From Streptomyces sp. NBC_01551 (GTDB lineage: Bacteria; Actinomycetota; Actinomycetes; Streptomycetales; Streptomycetaceae): a DNA stretch of 64,000 nucleotides. Made by a program: the position numbers and the translations under genes. Below the pieces are notes generated by a model. It was not told the origin of the DNA. It did no database searches and was given only the letters and a program-made list of their open reading frames with translations. Shown here one piece after another: positions 1 to 11,055 of the stretch (positions are counted from its first letter, which is position 1; each line of letters begins with the position of its first letter). The DNA lies in NCBI RefSeq assembly GCF_026339935.1, contig NZ_JAPEPX010000001.1, forward strand, positions 3,901,501 through 3,965,500, read 5' to 3'.

Positions 1-453
1 GACTTCGCCAAGCCGGCCGCCGACACCTTCGCCTTCACGCCGCCCAAGGGCGCGAAGGTCACCGAGGGCGCGGCGGAGCAGGGCGAGGGCCGCAAGGGCC
101 ACGACAAGGAGTTCAAGGCCCTGGAGTCCTTCCCGGGCCTGGAGGGCCTGACCGGCGGCGGCGAGAACGGCGACGTGAAGGTGCTCGGCGAGGGCTGGGC
201 GACGGTCGCCCGCATCGACTCGGGCGCCGGCAAGGGCCTGAAGGACCTGGAGGGCGCGGCGAAGGACAAGAACGCGCCCAAGCAGGCCCAGCAGTTCCTC
301 GACTCCCTCGGGGACAAGGTCAAGGGCAAGTTCGGCGAGGGCCGGATCTTCTCGACCCGCGTGGTCAACGCCCTGATCACGGACGACGGCAAGGTCTACA
401 TCGGTGCGGTCACCAAGGACGCGCTGGTGAAGACGGCCGACGCCAACAAGTAG
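1..453 (+). CDS. LolA-like outer membrane lipoprotein carrier homologue (C-terminal part)
   Basis: The 5' end lies outside the window; 150 residues remain before TAG at 451. The fragment is Lys/Gly/Asp-rich with the motif run FAFTPPKGAKV, then GEGWATVARID and a closing segment reading FSTRVVNALITDDGKVYIGAV. This matches what I know of the C-terminal half of the actinobacterial LolA/MucB-like exported proteins (usually about 400 aa), a beta-rich fold thought to bind lipids or lipoproteins outside the membrane. The partner is not visible. It is followed at once by a strong hairpin, so it ends its transcription unit. Family assignment rests on motif resemblance only. Confidence 0.6.
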   Translation, partial: DFAKPAADTFAFTPPKGAKVTEGAAEQGEGRKGHDKEFKALESFPGLEGLTGGGENGDVKVLGEGWATVARIDSGAGKGLKDLEGAAKDKNAPKQAQQFLDSLGDKVKGKFGEGRIFSTRVVNALITDDGKVYIGAVTKDALVKTADANK

Positions 454-468
454 CGGCGCCGGCCTGAA

Positions 469-505
469 GAAGGGTGGGCGGGGACTGTGTCCCTGCCCAC
501 CCTTC
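469..505 (+). terminator. Hairpin terminator after the LolA-like gene
   Basis: Two 17-nt arms (469-485 and 489-505) pair along their whole length with one G.U, closing on a 3-nt loop. It lies 16 bp after the stop codon. It also argues against an upstream start for the next gene, since any start near 487 would sit inside the hairpin. Confidence 0.75.
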
Positions 506-552
506 GGCCGTTCCGGCCCCCGGTACAGCGACCCCGCTGTACGGTGAAAAAC

Positions 553-756
553 ATGTCGAGACACGTCACCATCCGCCTGAACGAAGAGTTCCACGAACGC
601 CTCAAGGCGCGCGCGGCGGCACTGGGGACGACCGTCACCGCGTTGATCACCGAGGTCACGGAGCGCGAACTCGACGAGGACCGGAGCAACTTCCTGTCCG
701 GCATCGAGGAGTTCGCCGACCACTGGGGCTACTTCCAGGAGCGGTTCGGCAATTGA
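553..756 (+). CDS. Ribbon-helix-helix (Arc/MetJ-type) antitoxin
   Basis: A 67-residue protein beginning MSRHVTIRLNEEFHERLKAR. The beta strand HVTIRLN followed by two helices is the typical ribbon-helix-helix DNA-binding fold, and the acidic tail (RELDEDRSNFLSGIEEFADH) would be the toxin-neutralising part. The start at 553 is chosen because the earlier in-frame start lies in the preceding terminator hairpin. Its TGA overlaps the TTG that may start the next gene, an arrangement expected of a translationally coupled antitoxin-toxin pair. It probably represses its own promoter, as such antitoxins usually do. Confidence 0.75.
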   Translation: MSRHVTIRLNEEFHERLKARAAALGTTVTALITEVTERELDEDRSNFLSGIEEFADHWGYFQERFGN

Positions 757-764
757 AGATCACC

Positions 765-1169
765 ATGGAGTGGGCCTGGACCGCGCTGGCCCACCATCTG
801 CCCTCGGATCCCGCCGTGTGGGATCCCTCCGGGGTGGCCGCAGCGGTCGCCCGGCACCAGAACGACCTCGTCCTGGTCCCCGAACAGCCCGCCCCCGACA
901 CCGCGTGGCGGGCCGCCGCGTTTTTGCACACCCTCGCGGTCTGCCCGGCACTGGAGTCCCCGATGAACGAGTTCTACGCGGCCGCCGCGACCCGCTCGTA
1001 CCTGCGGGTGGCCGGGGCCAGGCAGCTGCCCTCGCCGGAGGAGCTCGGCGATCTGGTCGAGGCGGCGAAGCTGGGGCGCGCGGACGTCGCCGCGGTGGCC
1101 GAGGAGCTGCGGGCCCGGATCCAGGAGCCGCAGCCGACCCCCTTACGGGCGGGGACCGAGGGCGCGTAG
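765..1169 (+). CDS. Fic/Doc-like toxin component of a toxin-antitoxin pair
   Basis: About 134 residues from ATG 765; a TTG at 753 overlapping the antitoxin stop is an equally possible start and would add four residues. The sequence WRAAAFLHTLAVCPALESPMNEFYAAAATRSYL resembles the Streptomyces proteins annotated as fic family toxin component, which look like the helical core of Doc. The canonical Fic motif HxFx(D/E)GN(G/K)R is absent, so AMP-transfer or kinase activity is doubtful. The last 27 bases overlap the 3' end of the convergent gene at 1143-1532. The gene order, antitoxin first with overlap, supports a toxin-antitoxin unit. Confidence 0.6.
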   Translation: MEWAWTALAHHLPSDPAVWDPSGVAAAVARHQNDLVLVPEQPAPDTAWRAAAFLHTLAVCPALESPMNEFYAAAATRSYLRVAGARQLPSPEELGDLVEAAKLGRADVAAVAEELRARIQEPQPTPLRAGTEGA

Positions 1170-1532
1170 CACCACCGGGGCCTCGTCCGGGTGCAGCCGC
1201 AGCTCGGTGGCGCCGTCCTCGGACCGGAAGGCGATGCTGATGTCGTCGGCGGAGACCGGCTCCAGGGGCGGGAAGTCGATCGCGGCCGTCTCGGTGCGCC
1301 CCTTCTCGCGCCAGCGGGCGGGCCCGCCCGGCGGCAGTTCGACGTGGCCCTCGCGCCAGTGCCCGCCGGTCAGTTCGCGGTCCCGCAGGTCGCAGGGGAC
1401 GTACACGAGCCGGCCCCGGGCGTGGTGCCCAAGACGCCGCAGCCGCCACCACTTCCCCACGAGTCGTGCGGGGTTGCCGACGGTGACGACCACGGCGATC
1501 AGGACGAGCAGGGCGGTGATGATCTCCGACAT
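1143..1532 (-). CDS. Hypothetical membrane-anchored protein
   Basis: A 129-residue protein with one N-terminal hydrophobic helix (EIITALLVLIAVVVTVGNPA), a short basic stretch (KWWRLRRLGHHARGR), then a soluble domain of about 85 residues ending ELRLHPDEAPVVLRALGPRP. The topology suggests a cytoplasmic C-terminal domain tethered to the membrane, since the positive residues follow the helix. I recognise no family. It is convergent with, and overlaps by 27 bp, the Fic-like gene. No clear ribosome-binding site precedes ATG 1532. Confidence 0.6.
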   Translation of the reverse strand: MSEIITALLVLIAVVVTVGNPARLVGKWWRLRRLGHHARGRLVYVPCDLRDRELTGGHWREGHVELPPGGPARWREKGRTETAAIDFPPLEPVSADDISIAFRSEDGATELRLHPDEAPVVLRALGPRP

Positions 1533-1618
1533 GGCCCGATCGGATCACGGGCGGACCCGGAATCCAAGTGGTTTAGACCATGTTGTCGATCACGCGCCCA
1601 CCGGGCCTCGCGGCCTTC

Positions 1619-3025
<1,407 letters not shown>

Positions 3026-3103
3026 TCAGTGCGAGCCCGATGGTCAGTGAGAGTGTGACTGTCCGTCAAGACCAGATTTTGGACAGGGGAGTTCGGAAAA
3101 CGG

Positions 3104-3140
3104 ACGATCCCCGCTGCGGGAGTTCCGCAGCGGGGATCGT
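3104..3140 (-). terminator. Terminator of the RarD-type permease gene
   Basis: A perfect 16-bp inverted repeat (3104-3119 and 3125-3140, 5-nt loop). Read on the minus strand it lies 19 bp after the permease stop codon and is followed by CCGTTTTCCG, giving a short U tract. Confidence 0.85.
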
Positions 3141-3159
3141 GGGGCGATCGGGAGTCTTG

Positions 3160-4158
3160 TTACGCGGGCTCGCGGGCCGGCGCGACCTCGGCGGCGGCCG
3201 CTCCGCCGGGGGCCGCCCCGGGGGCCGCCGTGCCCTGCGCGGCGACCGCCTCGGCCGCGGCGAGCCGGACCCGCGAGCGGCGGGCCGTGCGCAGCGCGTC
3301 CCAGGTCAGCAGCGCCAGCGCGACCCAGACCAGGGAGAAGCCGGCCCAGCGCTCCGGCGGCATCGCCTCGTGGAAGTAGACGACGCCCAGCCCGAACTGG
3401 AACACCGGCGCCAGGTACTGGAGCAGGCCGAGGGTGGACAGCGGAACCCGGATCGCGGCCGCCCCGAAGCAGACCAGCGGGATCGCCGTGACCAGCCCGG
3501 TCGCCGCCAGCAGCGCCGAGTGCCCGGCGCTCTCGGTGGCGAAGGTGGACCGCCCCTGCGCGCCCAGCCACAGCAGGTAGCCGAGGGCGGGCAGGAACAG
3601 CAGCGCGGTCTCGGCGGCCAGCGACTCCACGCCGCCCATGTTGAGCTTCTTCTTGATCAACCCGTACGCGGCGAAGGAGAAGGCCAGGACCAGGGAGATC
3701 CACGGCGGCCGCCCGTACCCGATGGCCAGCACCAGGACGGCGGCGACGCCGATGGCGACCGCCGACCACTGGGCACGGCGCAGCCTCTCGCCGAGCAGCA
3801 GCACGCCGATCGCGATCGTGACCAGGGGGTTGATGAAGTAGCCGAGGCTGGCCTCGACGACGGCGCCGTTGTTGACGGCCCAGATGTACAGGCCCCAGTT
3901 CACGGAGATCACCGAGGCGGCCAGGGCGGTCAGGCCCAGCTTGCGGGGCTGGCGCAGCAGCTCTCGTATCCAGCTCCAGCGGCGCAGGGCCAGCAGCGCC
4001 ACACCGACCACGGCCACCGACCACACCATGCGGTGGGCCAGGATCTCGACGGCTCCGGAGGGCTTCAGGAGCGGCCAGAAGAGGGGGACCAGGCCCCACA
4101 TCCCGTACGCGCCGAATCCGTAGAGCAAACCCGTGCGCTGCTCGGTCTGTGCCTTCAC
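3160..4158 (-). CDS. rarD: EamA-family transporter, RarD type
   Basis: A 332-residue permease with ten hydrophobic helices in two EamA repeats. Family features include GFGAYGMWGLVPLFWPLLK at the N terminus, AHRMVWSVAV, and the repeat junction NWGLYIWAVNNGAVVEASLGYFINPL, all typical of RarD. RarD proteins were named for chloramphenicol resistance in Pseudomonas; the natural substrate is not established. I chose GTG 4158 because GGAGG lies 7 nt upstream on the minus strand; an in-frame ATG at 4221 has no such site. The C terminus is Ala/Pro-rich. It ends at a strong hairpin. Confidence 0.85.
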   Translation of the reverse strand: MKAQTEQRTGLLYGFGAYGMWGLVPLFWPLLKPSGAVEILAHRMVWSVAVVGVALLALRRWSWIRELLRQPRKLGLTALAASVISVNWGLYIWAVNNGAVVEASLGYFINPLVTIAIGVLLLGERLRRAQWSAVAIGVAAVLVLAIGYGRPPWISLVLAFSFAAYGLIKKKLNMGGVESLAAETALLFLPALGYLLWLGAQGRSTFATESAGHSALLAATGLVTAIPLVCFGAAAIRVPLSTLGLLQYLAPVFQFGLGVVYFHEAMPPERWAGFSLVWVALALLTWDALRTARRSRVRLAAAEAVAAQGTAAPGAAPGGAAAAEVAPAREPA

Positions 4159-4323
4159 GGGGCCTCCAGTGCGAAATTCAGCCAACCTCACGAAGGTAGC
4201 GTCGCGGGCCCCGGATGTCATGCCCGTTCACACGAGATACTCATGACATGCCCGGGGCCTTGTGCGGCGGGGCCGGTGTTTGCCGCCCGGGCGGCGTCGG
4301 CGACCGAGGCCCGTGTCGGCCGC

Positions 4324-5178
4324 TCAGGCCAGCGCGGCCGCGATCGCCTGCGCCACCGGGGTCGTCGGCCGCCCGATCAGCCGGGACAGGTCGCCGTCCG
4401 TGGCGGCGAGGCGGCCGCGCGAGATCGCCGCGTCCACGTCGACGAGGAGCGCCGCGAAGCCCTCCGGGACGCCGGCGCCCGTCAGGATCGACAGGTGCGC
4501 CTCCGCGGGGACCTCCGCGTACGCGACCTCGCGGCCGGCCTGCGCGCCGACCTCGGCGGCGTACTCCGCCAGGCTCCAGGCGGTGTCGCCGGACAGCTCG
4601 TAGATCCGGCCGAGGTGACCGTCCTCGGTCAGCACCACGGCCGCCGCGGCGGCGTAGTCGGCCCGCGCCGCCGAGGCGATCCGGCCCTCGCCCGCGCTGC
4701 CCACGACCGCGTCGTGCTCCAGGACGACACCCAGGTTGCCGGTGTAGTTCTCGTGGTACCAGCCGTTGCGCAGGAAGGTGTACGGGAGCCCGGAGTCGAG
4801 GATCGCCTGCTCGGTGACCTTGTGCTCGGCGGCCAGCTCGAAGTCGGCCTCGGGCCCGCCCAGGATTCCGGTGTACGCCAGCTGCGCCACGCCCGCCGAC
4901 GTCGCGGCATCGATCACGGCGGTGTGCTGCGGCACGCGGCGCCCGACCTCGCTGCCGGAGATCAGCAGCACCCGGTCGCCTGCGTGGAAGACGTCGGCCA
5001 GGCTCGCCGCGTCGTCGTAGTCGGCGATCCGTACGTCGACGCCGCGCTCGGCCAGGTCGGCGGCCTTCTCCTTGTTCCGGACGACGACGGCGAGGCGGTC
5101 GGCGGGGATCCGGTTCAGCAGCTCGTCGACGACGAGACGGCCGAGGGCTCCGGTGGCTCCGGTGACGACGATGCTCAT
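4324..5178 (-). CDS. NmrA-like NAD(P)H:quinone oxidoreductase (QorB/YtfG type)
   Basis: A 284-residue atypical short-chain dehydrogenase. The N-terminal Rossmann motif is VVTGATGALGRLVVDELL (nucleotide site GxxGxxG), followed by the NmrA-type segments HTAVIDAATSAGV, YTGILGG and LPYTFLRNGWYHENY. There is no YxxxK catalytic pair, as expected for the NmrA branch. Relatives (E. coli QorB) reduce quinones with NADPH. It is divergent from an HxlR-type regulator with 95 bp between the starts, the same arrangement as ytfG/ytfH. The intergenic inverted repeat is a likely shared operator. Confidence 0.85.
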   Translation of the reverse strand: MSIVVTGATGALGRLVVDELLNRIPADRLAVVVRNKEKAADLAERGVDVRIADYDDAASLADVFHAGDRVLLISGSEVGRRVPQHTAVIDAATSAGVAQLAYTGILGGPEADFELAAEHKVTEQAILDSGLPYTFLRNGWYHENYTGNLGVVLEHDAVVGSAGEGRIASAARADYAAAAAVVLTEDGHLGRIYELSGDTAWSLAEYAAEVGAQAGREVAYAEVPAEAHLSILTGAGVPEGFAALLVDVDAAISRGRLAATDGDLSRLIGRPTTPVAQAIAAALA

Positions 5179-5245
5179 GCTGATCTCCTGCTTTCCTTGC
5201 TGCGGGGTGATGTCACTACCGTAGGGAGAGCGCTAACTTTTCGGT

Positions 5246-5270
5246 AGTACCCACTTTGAAGTAAGGTACT
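5246..5270. promoter_or_regulatory. Candidate HxlR operator between the divergent genes
   Basis: AGTACC (5246-5251) and GGTACT (5265-5270) form a perfect 6-bp inverted repeat with 13 bp between the arms, a size suited to a dimeric winged-helix HxlR regulator. It lies immediately before the regulator's ATG at 5274 and 68 bp before the reductase start, so one bound dimer could affect both genes. No other symmetric site stands out in the gap. Function is inferred. Confidence 0.5.
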
Positions 5271-5273
5271 GGC

Positions 5274-5648
5274 ATGGGAGTAAGTGTCGAAGTCACGGTG
5301 AAGGCCCCGATGTGCCCCTCGCGGGGGGTGCTGGAACACGTCACCAGCCGCTGGGGCGTGCTGGTCCTGGCCACCCTCGTCGAGCGCTCGTACCGCTTCA
5401 GCGAGCTGCGCCGGGAGGTCGGCGGCGTCAGCGAGAAGATGCTGGCCCAGACCCTGCAGACGCTGGAGCGGGACGGGTTCCTGGTCCGCGACGCCAAGCC
5501 GGTGATCCCGCCGAGGGTGGACTACTCGCTCACGGAGCTGGGGCGCGAGGCCGCCGAGCAGGTGTGGGCGCTGGCGCGCTGGACCGAGCGGCGCACCGCC
5601 GACGTCCAGGCGGCCCGGCTCGCCTACGACGCGGCCCGGACCTCCTGA
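5274..5648 (+). CDS. HxlR-family transcriptional regulator, probably redox-sensing
   Basis: A 124-residue winged-helix protein of the HxlR (DUF24) family: TSRWGVLVLATL, RFSELRREVGGVSEKMLAQTLQTLERDGFLVR and YSLTELGREAAE are its standard landmarks. A single cysteine sits at position 14 in APMCPS, where redox-sensing relatives (YodB, HypR, QorR) carry their sensing thiol. It is divergent from a quinone reductase, so the likely loop is quinone or electrophile stress oxidising Cys14, release of the operator and induction of the reductase. The regulator identity is clear; the signal is inferred. Confidence 0.88.
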   Translation: MGVSVEVTVKAPMCPSRGVLEHVTSRWGVLVLATLVERSYRFSELRREVGGVSEKMLAQTLQTLERDGFLVRDAKPVIPPRVDYSLTELGREAAEQVWALARWTERRTADVQAARLAYDAARTS

Positions 5649-5664
5649 GCGGGGGTCCGGGCCG
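5632..5664. terminator. Hairpin between convergent HxlR regulator and korB
   Basis: Perfect 11-bp arms (5632-5642 and 5654-5664) with an 11-nt loop that contains the regulator's stop codon. Symmetry lets it serve both convergent genes. No U tract follows, as is common in Streptomyces. Confidence 0.55.
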
Positions 5665-5685
5665 GGGGCGGGCGACGGCGGCGGG

Positions 5686-6745
<1,060 letters not shown>

Positions 6746-6753
<8 letters not shown>

Positions 6754-8701
6754 TGATGGCCTCCTCGAGAACCTTCGCGAGCTGCTCGGCCTTGAACGGC
6801 ATTCCGTTGACCTGGTTGTACGACTGGGCGTCGACCAGGTATTTCGCGCGGATCAGACCTGCGAGCTGCCCGAGGTTCATCTCCGGCACCACTACCTTCT
6901 GGTAACGCCCCAGGACCTCCCCGAGATTCCTCGGGAAGGGGTTGAGATGGCGCAGATGGGTCTGCGCGATCGGCACCCCGGCGCCCCGCAGCCGGCGAAC
7001 GGCGGCGGTGATGGGGCCGTAGGTGGAGCCCCAGCCGATGACGAGGGTGTCGGCCTGCCCCGGGTCGTCGACCTCCAGGTCCGGCACCGCGATGCCGTCG
7101 ATCTTGGCCTGGCGGGTGCGGACCATGAGGTCGTGGTTGGCCGGGTCGTACGAGATGTTGCCCGAGCCGTCCTGCTTCTCGATCCCGCCGATCCGGTGCT
7201 CCAGCCCGGGTGTGCCGGGCACCGCCCACGGCCGGGCCAGCGTCAGCGGGTCCCGCTTGTACGGCCAGAACACCTCGGTGCCGTCGGCCAGCTCGTGGTT
7301 CGGGCCCGTCGCGAACGGGGTCTTCAGGTCCGGGAGGTCGGCCACGTCCGGGATCCGCCACGGCTCGGAGCCGTTCGCGAGGTACCCGTCGGAGAGCAGG
7401 AACACCGGCGTCCGGTACGTCAGCGCGATCCGGGCCGCGTCCAGCACCGCGTCGAAGCAGTCCGCCGGGGTCCGCGGCGCCACGATCGGCACCGGGGCCT
7501 CGCCGTTGCGCCCGTACATGGCCTGGAGCAGGTCCGCCTGCTCGGTCTTGGTCGGCAGACCCGTCGAGGGGCCGCCGCGCTGGATGTCCACGACCAGCAG
7601 CGGCAGCTCCAGCGACACCGCCAGCCCGATCGTCTCCGACTTCAGCGCCACACCCGGCCCGGAGGTGGTGGTCACCGCGAGGGAGCCGCCGAAGGCCGCG
7701 CCCAGCGCCGCCCCGATCCCGGCGATCTCGTCCTCGGCCTGGAAGGTCCGCACGCCGAAGTTCTTGTGCCGGCTCAGCTCGTGCAGGATGTCGGAGGCCG
7801 GGGTGATGGGGTACGAGCCCAGGTAGAGCGGCAGATCGGCCTGCCGGGCCGCCGCGATCAGCCCGTACGACAGCGCCAGGTTCCCCGAGATGTTGCGGTA
7901 GGTCCCGGTCGGGAAGTCACGCGTGGCCGGGGCGACCTCGTAGGAGACGGCGAAGTCCTCGGTCGTCTCGCCGAAGTTCCAGCCGGCCCGGAACGCGGCC
8001 ACGTTCGCCTCCGCGATCTGCGGCTTCTTCGCGAACTTCTGCCGCAGGAACGCCTCCGTCCCCTCGGTCGGCCGGTGGTACATCCACGACAGCAGGCCCA
8101 GAGCGAACATGTTCTTGCTGCGCTCGGCCTCCTTGCGCGGCAGCCCGAAGTCCTTCAGCGCCTCCACCGTCAGCGTCGTCAGCGGCACCGGGTGGATGCT
8201 GTAGGCGTCCAGCGAGCCGTCTTCCAGCGGCGAGGTCTCGTACCCGACCTTCGCCATCGGGCGCTTGGTGAACTCGTCGGTGTTGATGATGATCTCCGCG
8301 CCGCGCGGCACGTCCGCGATGTTCGCCTTCAGCGCGGCCGGATTCATCGCCACCAGCACGTTCGGGGCGTCGCCCGGCGTCAGGATGTCGTGATCGGCGA
8401 AATGCAGCTGGAACGAGGAGACACCCGGCAGGGTGCCGGCGGGCGCCCGGATCTCGGCGGGGAAGTTCGGCAGCGTGGAGAGGTCGTTCCCGAAGGACGC
8501 CGTCTCCGAGGTGAACCGGTCACCCGTCAACTGCATACCGTCACCCGAGTCGCCGGCGAACCGGATGATCACCCGGTCGAGGCGGCGGATCTCCTTGCCT
8601 TTTCCGTTCCCACCCGCGTGGTCGGCCGTCCGTTGCTCGCCGACCACAGCCCCTTCGGCCCCGTCGGCCTGCTCGGCTGGGCTACTGACCTGGCTGGTCA
8701 C
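6746..8701 (-). CDS. korA: 2-oxoacid:ferredoxin oxidoreductase alpha subunit (fused gamma-alpha)
   Basis: A 651-residue subunit. After a poorly conserved leader of about 40 residues comes the gamma domain (RVIIRFAGDSGDGMQ at 44-57), then the pyrimidine-binding alpha domain (GSYPITPASDILHELS; GIGAALGAAFGGSLAVTTTSGPG) and a C-terminal domain (VIGWGSTYGPI; HLRHLNPFP). GTG 8701 is chosen as start because AAGGAGG lies 9 nt upstream; the open frame extends further but without a site. It is the first gene of korAB. The following 150 bp toward the response regulator holds the promoter region. Coupling to the neighbouring partial complex I is discussed as a hypothesis. Confidence 0.9.
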
Positions 8702-8855
8702 TGAACTGGACCTCCTTCGAGGCGGGCGCTCGCTCCCGAGGTCAACCCTACGTCCGTGAGGGTGTGCATCCTCGGGGCGCCCGAATTCTGGACCGCCCCC
8801 GCGGGCGGCCTGTCCGACAGACGCCGTGCTGCATACCTGACAGAGTGTCAGTCGA

Positions 8856-9527
8856 TCAAGACCGGAGATAGGTGAGAACCGCCAGTACGCGCCGGTGATC
8901 CCCGTCACTCGGGGACAGCCCGAGCTTCATGAAGATATTGCTGACGTGCTTCTCCACCGCTCCGTCGCTGACCACGAGCTGCTTGGCCACCGCCGAATTC
9001 GTGCGGCCCTCGGCCATCAGGCCCAGCACCTCGCGCTCGCGCGGGGTCAGGCCCGCCAGGACGTCCTGCTTGCGGCTGCGGCCCAGGAGCTGGGCGACGA
9101 CCTCCGGGTCCAGGGCCGTACCGCCCTTGGCCACCCGGACCACCGCGTCCAGGAACTCCCGGACCTCGGCCACGCGGTCCTTCAGCAGATACCCCACTCC
9201 GGTACTCGAACCGGCCAGCAGTTCGGTGGCGTACTGCTCCTCCACGTACTGCGACAGCACGAGCACACCTATGCCCGGGTAGTCGCGCCGCAGCCGCACG
9301 GCCGCCCGTACGCCCTCGTCGGTGTGGGTCGGCGGCATCCGTACGTCGGCCACCACCACATCCGGCAGCGCGCCCTCCGCCGCGAGATCCGAAACCGTCT
9401 TGATCAGGGCTTCCGCGTCCCCGACGCCGGCCACGACGTCATGCCCCCGGTCGGTCAGCAGCCGGGTCAGGCCCTCGCGCAGCAGCACTGAATCCTCGGC
9501 GATGACCACCCGTACCCTGTCTTCCAC
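8856..9527 (-). CDS. NarL/LuxR-family two-component response regulator
   Basis: A 223-residue regulator with a CheY-like receiver domain (acidic pocket E11, D12; phospho-acceptor D61 in VVVADVRMPP; conserved Lys in LLKDRV) and a C-terminal LuxR helix-turn-helix (LTPREREVLGLMAEG; AVEKHVSNIFMKLGL). It lies downstream on the same strand of two sensor kinases of the HPK7 class, which normally pair with NarL-type regulators. Only one regulator is present for two kinases, so both may signal to it. A 232-bp gap with two short hairpins separates it from the nearer kinase, so it may have its own promoter. Confidence 0.92.
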   Translation of the reverse strand: MEDRVRVVIAEDSVLLREGLTRLLTDRGHDVVAGVGDAEALIKTVSDLAAEGALPDVVVADVRMPPTHTDEGVRAAVRLRRDYPGIGVLVLSQYVEEQYATELLAGSSTGVGYLLKDRVAEVREFLDAVVRVAKGGTALDPEVVAQLLGRSRKQDVLAGLTPREREVLGLMAEGRTNSAVAKQLVVSDGAVEKHVSNIFMKLGLSPSDGDHRRVLAVLTYLRS

Positions 9528-9670
9528 GATTCAGCAGCTCCCGCGTTCACGACCGTCCGGCAATCCCTGGCACAGCCAAGCATCCCAGCCTCGGGGCCCG
9601 ATCAAGGGCGGTTCCGAGCCAAAGCGTGGCGCGCGAGCAGGGTTTTCGTGAGCGGGCGGGTGCGGGGCGG

Positions 9671-9711
9671 TACGGGTGGACCCGTATCGGACACTCCCCA
9701 GGGCGTGTCCG
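9671..9711. promoter_or_regulatory. Two adjacent perfect short inverted repeats
   Basis: TACGGGT/ACCCGTA (9671-9677 and 9680-9686, 2-bp spacer) and CGGACAC/GTGTCCG (9688-9694 and 9705-9711, 10-bp spacer) lie in the 232-bp gap between sensor kinase 1 and the response regulator. The first has a spacer too short for an RNA loop and looks more like a protein-binding palindrome; the second could be an RNA hairpin. Role unknown; operator for the regulator gene is the simplest idea. Confidence 0.4.
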
Positions 9712-9759
9712 GCGGATCATGGCCGGGCCCGGGTCGGACCCCGATCCACCGGACACCCC

Positions 9760-11055
9760 CTAGTGCTGTGCGCGCCAGGGGAGCTCGGCGGTGACGGTGG
9801 TGCCGCCGCCGGCGGGGGAGTCCACGACCAGCACCCCGTCCACGGCGTCCAGCCGCTCCGCGAGCCCGGCCAGCCCGCCGCCCGGCCGGGTGTCCGCCCC
9901 GCCGCGGCCGTCGTCGCAGACCTGGAGCAGCAGCCGCTCCCCGGACTTCCACACGTCGACGCTCGCGCAGCGGGCCCGCGCGTGCTTGCTGATGTTCTGC
10001 AGCAGCTCCGAGACCGTGAAGTACGCGATCCCCTCGATCGCCGCCACCGGGCGGCCCGGCAGCTCCACCGCCACCTTCACCGGCACCGCGCACCGCGACG
10101 CCACCGACGAAAGCGCCGCGTCCAGGCCCCGGTCCGTCAACACCGCCGGGTGGATCCCGCGCGCCAGGTCTCGCAGCTCCTGGAGGGCGATCTTCACCTC
10201 GCCGTGCGCCTCGTCGACCATCCGCGCGGCGGCCTGCGGGTCCTCGGTCAGCTTCTCCTTCGCCAGCCCCAGGTCCATGGCCAGCGCCACCAGCCGGGCC
10301 TGCGCCCCGTCGTGCAGGTCCCGCTCGATGCGCCGCAGGTCGGCGGCCGCGGTGTCGACGACGACGCCCCGGTCGGACTCCAGCTCGCTGATGCGGTGCG
10401 CGAGCCGGGAGGGCCCGAGCAGCCCCGCGACCAGGAGCCGGTCGACGCTGGTCAGCGCCCGCACCACCCACGGCGTGACCAGCGTGAACGCCAGTCCGAT
10501 CAGGCAGGCCAGGGCGATCTCGGCCGGGCTGTCCAGGTAGAAGGAGTAGTCGTCGTTCTCGAAGAGTTCGAGCCCGGGCTGGTCGGTGTAGGTGGGGAAG
10601 ACCCAGAACCAGAGCGGGTACAGGAGCATGGCCCACCCGTACGTCCAGAACACCACCGACAGCGTGAAGGTGAACACCGCCCACGGGAAGTGGATCACCG
10701 AGTACAGCGCGTGGCGCCAGGCGCTGCCGCTCCCCAGCACCGCCCCCATCGCGGCGAGCACCCCGGGCTTACGGGCCCGGATCGGCTCCGGATCGGCCAC
10801 CTCCACGCCCAGCAGCCCGCGCACCCGGGCCCGCTCCAGCTGCCCGAACCCGCGGCACATCGCGAGCACCCCGGCCAGAACCGGAATCCCGAGGAAGGTG
10901 ACGAGCAGCCCGGCGCCGAGGCTGACCCCGGCGATGGCGAGCGCGAAGTACACCGTGCTGAGCGGCAACCCGACCACCACGAACCCGAACTCCCGCCAGG
11001 CCCACCCCGACACGGGCGCCCGCAACACCCGTCCGACCCCGCCACGGTTCCCCAT
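9760..11055 (-). CDS. Sensor histidine kinase 1 (HPK7 class, membrane sensor domain)
   Basis: A 431-residue kinase. Residues 22-66 and about 118-205 hold four or more membrane helices with short loops, resembling the Streptomyces Sensor domain. The phosphorylated histidine is H248 in the motif RRIERDLHDGAQARL. The ATP-binding domain has the N box SELLQNISKHA and glycine boxes CDDGRGGA and GGGLAGLAERL. ATG 11055 is chosen because GGAG lies about 8 nt upstream and the membrane domain follows directly; the frame stays open for another 216 codons through the repeats, which I reject as coding. It is about 85 per cent identical by eye in its catalytic part to kinase 2 upstream. Confidence 0.88.
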   Translation of the reverse strand: MGNRGGVGRVLRAPVSGWAWREFGFVVVGLPLSTVYFALAIAGVSLGAGLLVTFLGIPVLAGVLAMCRGFGQLERARVRGLLGVEVADPEPIRARKPGVLAAMGAVLGSGSAWRHALYSVIHFPWAVFTFTLSVVFWTYGWAMLLYPLWFWVFPTYTDQPGLELFENDDYSFYLDSPAEIALACLIGLAFTLVTPWVVRALTSVDRLLVAGLLGPSRLAHRISELESDRGVVVDTAAADLRRIERDLHDGAQARLVALAMDLGLAKEKLTEDPQAAARMVDEAHGEVKIALQELRDLARGIHPAVLTDRGLDAALSSVASRCAVPVKVAVELPGRPVAAIEGIAYFTVSELLQNISKHARARCASVDVWKSGERLLLQVCDDGRGGADTRPGGGLAGLAERLDAVDGVLVVDSPAGGGTTVTAELPWRAQH

